Below the pieces are notes generated by a model. That model did not search any database, was not told the origin of the DNA, and saw only the letters and a list, made by a program, of their open reading frames with translations. Below are positions 1 through 7,111 of a stretch of DNA of 64,000 nt, in pieces (position 1 is the first letter of the stretch; every line of letters starts with the position of its first letter). The stretch is from the NCBI GenBank assembly GCA_024403415.1, contig JAKSRY010000006.1, positions 34,227 through 98,226 of the forward strand, read 5' to 3'. Origin of the DNA: Lachnospiraceae bacterium. Lineage in GTDB: Bacteria; Bacillota; Clostridia; Lachnospirales; Lachnospiraceae. The position numbers and the translations under genes were made by a program.

Positions 1-172
1 CATTTTCACTACCGATAGATTTTCCACATTTTATACATGTTGGTTCCTCAATATACAGTTTTTTCTTCATACAGGGATTGCAGACATACTTTTCGCCAAC
101 TGGAAGCAGCTCGTCACAAACCGCACACCTTCTGGGAAAAACAAGATCTGTCAGTCTGTCAATAATCTTCAA
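1..172 (-). CDS. comF: ComF family phosphoribosyltransferase-like protein, N-terminal part (cut by window start)
   Basis: Only the first 57 or so codons are in the window. The reading begins MKIIDRLTDLVFPRRCAVCD and continues with two further cysteine pairs (C-x-x-C in CNPC, then CIKC), giving the four-cysteine zinc-ribbon layout that opens ComF proteins. In the family this ribbon precedes a phosphoribosyltransferase domain and the protein helps DNA uptake in competent bacteria; that domain lies outside the window. I chose the TTG at 172 because GGAGAGG (182-188) sits 9 bases upstream; a TTG at 178 would be only 3 bases away. The start overlaps the end of recD2 by 14 bases, so the two are probably translationally coupled. 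Family assignment is firm, exact start less so. Confidence 0.8.
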   Translation of the reverse strand, partial: MKIIDRLTDLVFPRRCAVCDELLPVGEKYVCNPCMKKKLYIEEPTCIKCGKSIGSEN

Positions 173-2393
173 TATCAAAAACCTCTCCTATTCGATCGGT
201 AAAACCTGAGTATCTTGCATTTATTTCATCATTGTCTATCATCTCCGAGATAGTTTCAAAACTTCCAAGCAGTGTTACACATTTTCGTGCTCTTGTAACC
301 GCCGTATACAGAAGATTCCTGTTAAGCAGCATTCTGGGACCGCTCAAAATAGGTATAATAATGGCCGGATACTCACTTCCCTGAGATTTGTGTATTGTAA
401 CTGCGTAGGCAAGTTCAAGTTCATCCAGGTCTGAAAAGTTATAATCAACCTGCTTATTCTCATCAAACATCACTGTAAGCAGCTGATTCCTTATATCAAT
501 ATCTTTAATAATACCGGTATCTCCGTTAAATACACCTTCACCCTCATCAACAACATAATTACCAAGACCTCTTATCTGCCAGGGTATCTGATAATTATTT
601 TTTATCTGCATTACCTTATCTCCTTCGCGGAACAGTTTCTCACCATACTGATATTCCTGCTTATGGTCTGCCGGTGCATTTAAATATTCCTGAAGTATCT
701 GATTCAGATTTTCAACTCCCAATATTCCTTTTCTCATTGGTGTAAGCACCTGAATATCCAAACTCGATGCGTTCACATATCCCGGAAGCTTATCTCTTAT
801 CAGCTGTACCATATGCTTCAGTATTACATCCGGATTATCTCTCTTTAATATGAAGAAATCCTTGCTCTCATTGGTGTATGGTATCTTTTCACCCTTATTA
901 ATTCTATGCGCATTTAATACAATATCAGAAGTCTTTGCCTGTCTGAAAATATGTTCAAGCATTACCACATGGAATGCTTTTGAAGCTATGAGATCTTTAA
1001 GGACCTGGCCCGGTCCGACAGACGGAAGCTGGTCCACATCTCCAACCAGAATAAGTCTCGTACCTACCGCTATTGCTTTAAGCAGTGCCTTAAACAGATT
1101 GATATCAACCATGGACATCTCATCTATAATTACGACATCCGCCTCAAGTGGATTATCTTCATCCTTTTCAAAAAATAGATTTCTGTCATCATCTGAAGAA
1201 TTTCTTCCAACCTCAAGCAGTCGATGAATTGTCTTTGCCTCATATCCAGTTGCTTCCTGCATTCTCTTTGCGGCTCTTCCTGTCGGTGCAGCAAGCAGGA
1301 TATCCAGCCCTTCTTCAGCAAAAAATCTGATTATTGTATTTATGGTAGTGGTTTTTCCCGTTCCCGGACCACCCGAAATAATAGTCACACCATGCTTTAC
1401 ACATTCAAAAACTGCTTTCTTTTGTAATTCATCCAGTTCTATCTTTTCTTCGCGAATTACTTTTTCGAAAGTTGCGTAAATCTTCTTTTCATTTTCTCTG
1501 AATTCATCTTCATCCATGGAAATATCTATTTCCTTAAGCTTATATGCCGAATTAAGTTCAGCATAATAATACATTGGCAAATATATATTTTCCCTGCAAA
1601 TAATCAGCTTTTTCGCAAGATGAAGATTATCTATCTGCTCATCAATATTCTGCACCGGCACAAGCAAAAGGCTTTCTAGTCTTTTGAGCAGAATATCTCT
1701 TGGAAGATAAGTATTTCCTTCTCCCGTGGCCTGCATAAGAATATATAAGATTCCACATCTTATTCTGTACTCAGAGTCCGGTTTAATTCCTATCTGGGAT
1801 GCAATATCATCAACGGTCTTAAAACCCACGCCCTTTATATCTTCTGCAAGTCTGTAAGGATTTTCTTTCATAATACTGAATATTCTGTCCTTATACTGCT
1901 CATATATTTTGACCGCAAGCTTATTGGAAATACCATATTTTTGTAAAAAAATCATTGCGTCCTGCATTTGACGCTTTTCGTATGCATCAGATGCTATTTC
2001 CATAGCCATTCTTATACTGATTCCTTTAACTTCCGCTAAACGTTCAGGCTCATTTTCAAAAATACGAAGTGTGTCCTCCCCGAATTTTTTAATAATTCTT
2101 TTGGCAAGCGCCGGACCTACGCCTTTGACCGCTCCCGATCCCAGATATCTTTCGATATCAACAATATCTGTAGGCGTTATTTCTTCAAAGCTTGCAGCCT
2201 TGAATTCTTTTCCATACACTCTGTGATTAATGTATTCACCAGTCAGTTCAAGATAAGCTCCTTCGTTAACGTAAGGAAAAGTACCAACGCAAACAACCTC
2301 TTCCTGATCATCAAGTATCAGGGAGAGGATAGAATATGCATTTTCATTGTTTTTGAAGATAATGTGGTCGATATAACCTTTGATTACTTCCAT
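159..2393 (-). CDS. recD2: RecD2-type ATP-dependent DNA helicase
   Basis: 744 residues, the normal size for the stand-alone RecD2/RecD-like helicase of bacteria without RecBCD. An N-terminal OB-like region is followed by helix-hairpin-helix segments (around residues 85-200, with LGSGAVKGVGPALAKRI and ADIKGVGFKTVDDI-like motifs). The Walker A loop GGPGTGKTTT lies near residue 343, Walker B is VIIDEMSMVD, and the C-terminal UvrD-like motif is AVTIHKSQGSEYPAII. Family members are 5'-3' helicases acting in DNA repair. It lies just downstream of flgJ and its 3' end overlaps comF. No clear Shine-Dalgarno precedes the ATG; the upstream sequence is TATTAT-N6-ATG, so a leaderless or internally promoted transcript is possible. 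Confidence 0.93.
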   Translation of the reverse strand: MEVIKGYIDHIIFKNNENAYSILSLILDDQEEVVCVGTFPYVNEGAYLELTGEYINHRVYGKEFKAASFEEITPTDIVDIERYLGSGAVKGVGPALAKRIIKKFGEDTLRIFENEPERLAEVKGISIRMAMEIASDAYEKRQMQDAMIFLQKYGISNKLAVKIYEQYKDRIFSIMKENPYRLAEDIKGVGFKTVDDIASQIGIKPDSEYRIRCGILYILMQATGEGNTYLPRDILLKRLESLLLVPVQNIDEQIDNLHLAKKLIICRENIYLPMYYYAELNSAYKLKEIDISMDEDEFRENEKKIYATFEKVIREEKIELDELQKKAVFECVKHGVTIISGGPGTGKTTTINTIIRFFAEEGLDILLAAPTGRAAKRMQEATGYEAKTIHRLLEVGRNSSDDDRNLFFEKDEDNPLEADVVIIDEMSMVDINLFKALLKAIAVGTRLILVGDVDQLPSVGPGQVLKDLIASKAFHVVMLEHIFRQAKTSDIVLNAHRINKGEKIPYTNESKDFFILKRDNPDVILKHMVQLIRDKLPGYVNASSLDIQVLTPMRKGILGVENLNQILQEYLNAPADHKQEYQYGEKLFREGDKVMQIKNNYQIPWQIRGLGNYVVDEGEGVFNGDTGIIKDIDIRNQLLTVMFDENKQVDYNFSDLDELELAYAVTIHKSQGSEYPAIIIPILSGPRMLLNRNLLYTAVTRARKCVTLLGSFETISEMIDNDEINARYSGFTDRIGEVFDIEDY

Positions 2394-2411
2394 AGATTAA
2401 TAATATATAAG

Positions 2412-2765
2412 TTAAAGATTGTAATTTCGTTTCATCTGCTCATACAGCGACTGAGCAAGTCCCAGACTGTTTGTTTCTGTAGAATCCTTGGCTAATTTCT
2501 GCAGAGTTTCATCCTTAAAAAAGCCAAGCATACTATCAGTATAATTACTTGTAGAATTTTCATCCTTAAAACAGTCTACTGTTTTTTGCATTTCTTTAAG
2601 AACCTGCTCAAGAAAATATGCTTCGAATTCTTTACAGGCTCCCATAATTTCGTCATCAGAAGCTTTAGCATAATCTGTTACGGACATATTCTGTTTTATT
2701 TTCTGTCCTGCCTCATTAGAAGCAGCTACCAGATCGGTATATGCACCAATATTAGTTACATCCAT
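2412..2765 (-). CDS. flgJ: Flagellar rod-binding protein (FlgJ N-terminal domain only)
   Basis: 117 residues matching only the rod-binding half of FlgJ: the conserved stretch ACKEFEAYFLEQVLKEMQK is followed by the YTDSMLGFFKDE segment and a C-terminal LAQSLYEQM helix. The muramidase domain of proteobacterial FlgJ is absent, which is usual in Firmicutes. In the family this domain helps rod assembly in the periplasm or cell-wall space. It is the last gene of mbl-flgF-flgG-flgJ, 16 bases after flgG, with GGAGG upstream of its ATG. Confidence 0.85.
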   Translation of the reverse strand: MDVTNIGAYTDLVAASNEAGQKIKQNMSVTDYAKASDDEIMGACKEFEAYFLEQVLKEMQKTVDCFKDENSTSNYTDSMLGFFKDETLQKLAKDSTETNSLGLAQSLYEQMKRNYNL

Positions 2766-2781
2766 CTAAAGCCTCCGAATT

Positions 2782-3600
2782 TTATCTCTTAAGGTTGTTT
2801 GCGGTCTGCATCATTTCATCGGTAGTAGTGATAGCTTTTGAGTTCATTTCATAAGCACGCTGAGCAACAATAAGATTAACCATTTCAGTTGCCACCTGAA
2901 CATTAGAGCCTTCAAGGTATCCCTGTACTACTTTTGATTTTTGAAGATTATTGTTTGTAGCTTCATTCATTGCAACTCCTGAAGCTGCTGTAGGCTTCCA
3001 AAGTGTGTCTCCTGTTCTGAAGAGTCCACCGGGATTATTAAACTGGTAAACACCAATTTTAATACCTAATGATCTTGGATTATTTGATGCATCCGGGTAA
3101 CAAACTGTTCCATCTGCAGAAATTGTAATTCTACTTGTAACATACTGATTACCAAGGGTAATTGCTTTACCAGTTGTGTCAAGTACTGGTAATCCGTCTT
3201 GGGTCGTGAGCATCATTCCTGAAGATCCATTTGTTGCCCATGTAAAATCACCATTTCTAGTATAATTAATATCTCCACTTGCATTCTTAACAGCGAAAAA
3301 TCCCTGTCCTTCAAGTGCAAATGCAGTGTTTGAAGCAGACTCCAATAAGCTTCCCTGTGAAAACATAGAATTAATTGAGGAATTTCTAACACCGAGTCCA
3401 ACCTGCGAAGACGTAGGCTTAGGATCTCCGTTTGCTGTGGTTGTTGCTGTCTGAAGTGTCTGATATAAAAGAGACTTAAACTGAGCGGCCTGAGCTTTAT
3501 AACCTGTTGTATTAACATTTGCAAGGTTGTTGGCAATTGTATCAACATTTGTCTGCTGCGCGTTCATACCTGTTGCAGCTGTCCAAAGACTTCTAACCAT
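2782..3600 (-). CDS. flgG: Flagellar basal-body rod protein FlgG-type
   Basis: 272 residues with the rod/hook family signature at the N-terminus (MVRSLWTAATGMNAQQTNVD, then TIANNLANVNTTGYKAQ) and the matching C-terminal coiled-coil segment (VATEMVNLIVAQRAYEMNSK). The central region contains the G-x-G-FFAV-type motif seen in FlgF/FlgG. The protein would form the distal rod. It follows the flgF-like gene by 16 bases with AGGAGG upstream of the ATG. In Bacillus subtilis the equivalent pair downstream of mbl is flhO-flhP, so either naming could be used; FlgG fits the closer match to the canonical distal-rod sequence. Confidence 0.88.
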   Translation of the reverse strand: MVRSLWTAATGMNAQQTNVDTIANNLANVNTTGYKAQAAQFKSLLYQTLQTATTTANGDPKPTSSQVGLGVRNSSINSMFSQGSLLESASNTAFALEGQGFFAVKNASGDINYTRNGDFTWATNGSSGMMLTTQDGLPVLDTTGKAITLGNQYVTSRITISADGTVCYPDASNNPRSLGIKIGVYQFNNPGGLFRTGDTLWKPTAASGVAMNEATNNNLQKSKVVQGYLEGSNVQVATEMVNLIVAQRAYEMNSKAITTTDEMMQTANNLKR

Positions 3601-3616
3601 ATGCTATTCCTCCTTC

Positions 3617-4396
3617 TTATAATCTACCTAACTGACCAACAGCAATTTCCAATGTGCTGTCTATTGTTGTAATTACTTTTTGATTACTTTCATATGCTCT
3701 TGATAAAGCTATCATATCAACCATTTCCGAAACTACCGAAATATTCGAAGTTTCCAGAAAACCTGCATATATTGAAGCTTCAGAATCTTTCATCGTAGCT
3801 CCATCTATAGGTTCGAAATAATTCTCGCCGTATCTTTTCAGGTAATTATAATCTTCAAAGTCTACAACCTGTATATCGTCAACTACTTTACCATCCTGAA
3901 TAATCTGTCCAGCAGTATTAATAACCGTATCAGAAATAAGTGTATCTACCTGTACATGTTCTCCATTCTTATTCAGAACGAAATCTCCGTCTCTTGTAAC
4001 AAGATAGCCCTCTTCAGTTAATGTAAAATTACCGTCTCTTGTATATTTGACAGATGTTTCTCCGGATTTGTTCGTAAATTCAACTGCAAAGAAACCTTTA
4101 TCTGTAAGGGCCATATCATAAGTATTGGAGGTTTCCTTTACAGGACCCTGAGAAAAGTCCGTAAATCCTTCTCCAATCTTAACGCCCGGATTATTCACAC
4201 CAATATTTTTAGGATTTCTGTAAGTCTCGGAATTATCCTTAATCTTATATGCAAGCAGATCATCGAAAGACTGGGCAGTAACCCCTTCCTTCTTATATCC
4301 GTTCGTATTGGCATTAGCCAGATTATTTGCCATAACATCCATACGATGCTCCTGCAATATCATTCCTGTATAAGCGGTGTATAATCCCTTAACCAT
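3617..4396 (-). CDS. flgF: Flagellar basal-body rod protein FlgF-type
   Basis: 259 residues, paralogous to the next gene: the N-terminal signature is MVKGLYTAYTGMILQEHRMD followed by VMANNLANANTNGYKKEG, and the C-terminal one is ISVVSEMVDMIALSRAYESN. Less canonical than the downstream copy, hence called FlgF (proximal rod). It starts 3 bases after the mbl stop codon, with GAGGAG about 10 bases upstream of its ATG lying inside the end of mbl, so it should be translated with mbl. The mbl-flgF-flgG order matches the mbl-flhO-flhP order known in Bacillus. Confidence 0.83.
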   Translation of the reverse strand: MVKGLYTAYTGMILQEHRMDVMANNLANANTNGYKKEGVTAQSFDDLLAYKIKDNSETYRNPKNIGVNNPGVKIGEGFTDFSQGPVKETSNTYDMALTDKGFFAVEFTNKSGETSVKYTRDGNFTLTEEGYLVTRDGDFVLNKNGEHVQVDTLISDTVINTAGQIIQDGKVVDDIQVVDFEDYNYLKRYGENYFEPIDGATMKDSEASIYAGFLETSNISVVSEMVDMIALSRAYESNQKVITTIDSTLEIAVGQLGRL

Positions 4397-4399
4397 TAA

Positions 4400-5398
4400 T
4401 TAAACATCTCCTCTGTAACCTGAAAGGAATTCAACATATTTTCCGGTTCCGATTGCAACAGCTGTCATCGGATCTTCAGCCGTCATGGTATTGATTCCTG
4501 TTCTTTCACAAATCAGTTCTTCCAATCCGTGCAACAGACTTCCTCCCCCTGTCAGAACAATTCCTCTGTCTGCAATATCAGCAGCAAGCTCAGGTGGAGT
4601 TTTTTCTAAAACTGAATGAATAGCATCTACAATCTGTGCTGTCGGATTTCTTAATGCTTCTTCTGTCTCATCAGAAGTAACTACCACTGTATTCGGAAGA
4701 CCGGTTACCATATTTCTTCCCTTAACTTCCATCTTTTCGTTGATGACGCCCTTAAATGCTGTTCCTATTTTAATCTTCATATCTTCGGCTGTTCTTTCAC
4801 CGATATGAAGACCATGTGCCTGACGCATATATCTCATCAGGGCTTCATCAAAATTATCTCCTGCAACCTTAACGGATGCACTTACAACCTTACCACCAAG
4901 TGAAATTACTGCGATATCCGAAGTACCTCCTCCGATATCAACAATCATATTTCCATAAGGCTTTGTTATATCAATTCCCGCACCTATGGCAGCAGCAATA
5001 GGCTCCTCAATAATTGATACCTCTCTTGCGCCGGCCATAATTGCTGCGTCTTCAACAGCCTTTTTTTCAACTTCAGTAACGCCTGAAGGCACACACACTG
5101 CAATTCTGGGCTTACGGAAAGTTCTCTTGCCAAGCGCTTTCTGTATGAAATACTTAAGCATCTGCTCTGTAACCTTATAATTGGAAATAACTCCCTGTCT
5201 TAAAGGTCTTACAGCAGTAATATTATCCGGAGTTCTACCAAGCATAAGTCTTGCATCTTCTCCGATTGCCTTTATTTTTTGCTGATCTCTGTCAAAAGCC
5301 ACAACTGTAGGCTCCTTAAGAACAACTCCTCGTCCTCTTATATATACAAGAATACTTGCGGTTCCCAAGTCAATTCCTATATCTGTGTATGATGGCAT
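4400..5398 (-). CDS. mbl: MreB/Mbl-family actin-like rod-shape protein
   Basis: 332 residues with the actin-fold nucleotide motifs of MreB: phosphate 1 DIGIDLGTASILVYI, phosphate 2 MIVDIGGGTSDIAVISLGG and the adenosine motif IVLTGGGSLLHGLEELI. The family polymerises under the membrane and directs lateral cell-wall synthesis. Called Mbl rather than MreB because mreCD are absent and the flagellar rod genes follow, as in Bacillus. The ATG has AAGGAGG 7 bases upstream. Two promoter candidates precede it (5455-5483 and 5560-5587), so the gene may serve both constitutive growth and motility-linked expression. Confidence 0.88.
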   Translation of the reverse strand: MPSYTDIGIDLGTASILVYIRGRGVVLKEPTVVAFDRDQQKIKAIGEDARLMLGRTPDNITAVRPLRQGVISNYKVTEQMLKYFIQKALGKRTFRKPRIAVCVPSGVTEVEKKAVEDAAIMAGAREVSIIEEPIAAAIGAGIDITKPYGNMIVDIGGGTSDIAVISLGGKVVSASVKVAGDNFDEALMRYMRQAHGLHIGERTAEDMKIKIGTAFKGVINEKMEVKGRNMVTGLPNTVVVTSDETEEALRNPTAQIVDAIHSVLEKTPPELAADIADRGIVLTGGGSLLHGLEELICERTGINTMTAEDPMTAVAIGTGKYVEFLSGYRGDV

Positions 5399-5454
5399 GT
5401 GAATACCTCCTTCTATATGAAAACAATGTTTTTAGTCCAGTATTAGTCCACAAT

Positions 5455-5483
5455 ATTATACATTATCACCATATAATTTTAAA
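5455..5483 (-). promoter_or_regulatory. Sigma-A-type promoter of mbl operon
   Basis: Reading the minus strand, TTTAAA (5483-5478), a 17-base spacer and a perfect TATAAT (5460-5455). Transcription would begin near 5448, giving a 50-base leader to mbl. The same TTTAAA-17-TATAAT layout is seen before hprK. Visible match only; not experimentally known. Confidence 0.6.
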
Positions 5484-5559
5484 GATATTTCACATAAAAA
5501 GGACGCTTAGCGTACATCGAAATCCATCTCTCAACGCCCAAGCATCCCTGCTAATATTA

Positions 5560-5587
5560 TTATCGGAACGTACAGTCAAAAACTTTA
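5560..5587 (-). promoter_or_regulatory. Sigma-28 (SigD/FliA)-like promoter upstream of mbl-flgFG-flgJ
   Basis: On the minus strand TAAAGTTT (5587-5580) is followed after 12 bases by TCCGATAA (5567-5560). The known flagellar sigma consensus is TAAAGTTT, about 11 bases, GCCGATAA, so 15 of 16 positions match with one extra spacer base. It lies about 100 bases upstream of the sigma-A-type promoter and directs toward the mbl and rod genes. The leader in between can fold GGGCGTT against AGCGTCC. Confidence 0.6.
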
Positions 5588-5730
5588 GTACTTTATGTTC
5601 ATATATCGTTCATAAATCGTTTTCTTATTATTAATTTACGCATTATTTTTTCTTAACTTTTCGTAGTTATAGTATAAATATAAGATAAATACGATTTAAC
5701 AAGTTATTGTAAAAAACTTTTTCATAATAA

Positions 5731-5757
5731 ATGCCAGGTATTATTACTACCTGGCAT
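5731..5757 (-). terminator. Hairpin terminator after the cyclophilin gene
   Basis: A perfect 10-base inverted repeat, ATGCCAGGTA (5731-5740) and TACCTGGCAT (5748-5757), with a 7-base loop. On the minus strand it lies 24 bases after the cyclophilin stop and is followed by TTATTATG and a later T6 run. It separates cyclophilin from the mbl promoter region. The rest of the 5399-5780 gap holds the two promoters and nothing else I recognise. Confidence 0.75.
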
Positions 5758-5780
5758 CCTCCCTTTTAAAGGACTAAAAT

Positions 5781-6302
5781 TTAACATTTTTCCGGTTCAG
5801 GATAATCAACTCCAAAAGTTTCAACTGTTACAGTCTTCATAATCTGATCTTTGATAGGACGATCCGACCAGTCAGTATCTGTTTCGGCTATCTTATTTAC
5901 AACTTCCAAGCCTTCAATAACTTTTCCGAATGCGGCATATGCACCATCAAGATGAGGTGAGTCTTCATGCATAATGAAAAACTGTGATCCTGCTGAATTT
6001 GGCATCATCGAACGAGCCATTGAAAGAACTCCGGCAGTATGCTTAAGGTTATTTTCAACACCATTTTGTGCAAATTCACCCTTAATTCCATAACCCGGAC
6101 CACCGGTTCCGTTTCCTTTCGGATCTCCACCCTGAATCATAAATCCTCTGATTACTCTGTGAAAAATCAATCCATCATAAAAGTTCTTGTTAATAAGACT
6201 AATGAAATTGTTAACGGAAATAGGAGCTATATCAGGATACAATTCAGCCTTAATAACATCTCCGCTATTCATAGTTATTGTCACTATTGGATTCTGTGCC
6301 AT
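5781..6302 (-). CDS. Cyclophilin-type peptidyl-prolyl cis-trans isomerase
   Basis: 173 residues from the chosen start. Cyclophilin core motifs are present in order: FYDGLIFHRVIRGFMIQGGD with the catalytic Arg, the GTGGPGYGIKGEF loop, GVLSMARS and the NSAGSQFFI segment, then HLDGAYAAFGKVIEG. No signal peptide, so cytoplasmic. It would catalyse proline isomerisation during protein folding. The open frame extends to a TTG at 6311, but AAAGGAG is only one base from that codon and about 10 bases from the ATG at 6302, which I take as the start. Monocistronic, ending at the hairpin at 5731-5757. Confidence 0.92.
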   Translation of the reverse strand: MAQNPIVTITMNSGDVIKAELYPDIAPISVNNFISLINKNFYDGLIFHRVIRGFMIQGGDPKGNGTGGPGYGIKGEFAQNGVENNLKHTAGVLSMARSMMPNSAGSQFFIMHEDSPHLDGAYAAFGKVIEGLEVVNKIAETDTDWSDRPIKDQIMKTVTVETFGVDYPEPEKC

Positions 6303-6340
6303 AATCTTCAATCTCCTTTAATACAATAAATCCCTCGTTA

Positions 6341-6349
6341 TGCTATAAT
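6341..6349 (+). promoter_or_regulatory. Extended -10 (TGCTATAAT) of leaderless GNAT gene
   Basis: TGCTATAAT matches the extended -10 consensus TGnTATAAT exactly. The last T is 6 bases before the ATG at 6356, so the transcript is expected to start at or next to the start codon. There is no Shine-Dalgarno in the gap and no clear -35, which extended -10 promoters do not need. Confidence 0.55.
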
Positions 6350-6355
6350 CATTCT

Positions 6356-7072
6356 ATGCTTAAAATTAAAGTTTTTCAAGACGAAAAAAAATTGTATATG
6401 ACAGATTCAATTGAGGAATTCCACTCACTTATGGCCGAAGGAAAATGCGTTATTCCCATTTATACCATGGAAAACCAAAACCTCGACTGGCCCTTTTGTC
6501 CTTATGCCATAACTAACCCTGAAGAGTTTGATGATTCTGAATTATTAAAGATATATCAGCGTGTGATGAAACTGCCCTGGACCATTTCCGAAACCGACAG
6601 ACTTCTAATCAGGGAGACCACTGTCCGGGATGTAGATGACTTCTACAGGATTTACAGTGATTCATCAATAACTGAATATATGGAAAATCTGTTTGAAGAT
6701 CCCGACGAGGAAAGATGCTATACCTCCAAATATATTGATACGATTTACAGTTTCTATAACTACGGTCTTTGGAGCATCATCCTTAGGGAAACAGGTGAAG
6801 TAATCGGCCGCGTTGGGCTGACTCCAAAAGAACCTGAATACCCGGAACTTGGTTTTTTGGTAGATGTAAAATATCAGAATATGGGAATAGCTTACGAAGC
6901 CTGTGAATGTGTAATTCGTTATACCAAAGAAAACCTTGATATGAATATCCTGCAGGCCCGTGTTGATCCGCGAAACACTAAATCCATAAATCTTTTAAGT
7001 AAGCTTGGTTTCAAAAAAACAGACAACCGGTCCACTGACGGACTGATTGTCTATATACTTAATCTTTATTAA
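6356..7072 (+). CDS. GNAT family N-acetyltransferase with an extra N-terminal region
   Basis: 238 residues. The C-terminal 160 or so residues form a GNAT domain of the RimJ/RimL type: TDRLLIRETTVRDVDDFYRI opens it, GEVIGRVGLTP and ELGFLVDVKYQNMGIAYEA mark the strand and acetyl-CoA loop, and ARVDPRNTKSINLLSKLGFK closes it. The first 70-80 residues are a separate acidic segment with the repeated sense MENQNLDWPFCPYAITNP that I do not recognise. Substrate unknown. It is a lone plus-strand gene between minus-strand genes, converging on the hybrid kinase. No ribosome binding site precedes the ATG; a TATAAT 6 bases upstream suggests a leaderless message. Confidence 0.85.
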   Translation: MLKIKVFQDEKKLYMTDSIEEFHSLMAEGKCVIPIYTMENQNLDWPFCPYAITNPEEFDDSELLKIYQRVMKLPWTISETDRLLIRETTVRDVDDFYRIYSDSSITEYMENLFEDPDEERCYTSKYIDTIYSFYNYGLWSIILRETGEVIGRVGLTPKEPEYPELGFLVDVKYQNMGIAYEACECVIRYTKENLDMNILQARVDPRNTKSINLLSKLGFKKTDNRSTDGLIVYILNLY

Positions 7073-7111
7073 TTACTAAGCGCTGACTAAGTTACTTCTT
7101 ACGACATCTGA

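Noticed and set aside
850-1427. Plus-strand open frames within recD2
   Set aside because: All are opposite the conserved helicase domain and lack initiation signals.
5399-5560. c-di-GMP (GEMM) riboswitch in the mbl leader
   Set aside because: The leader has a short stem but neither of the conserved GEMM loops.
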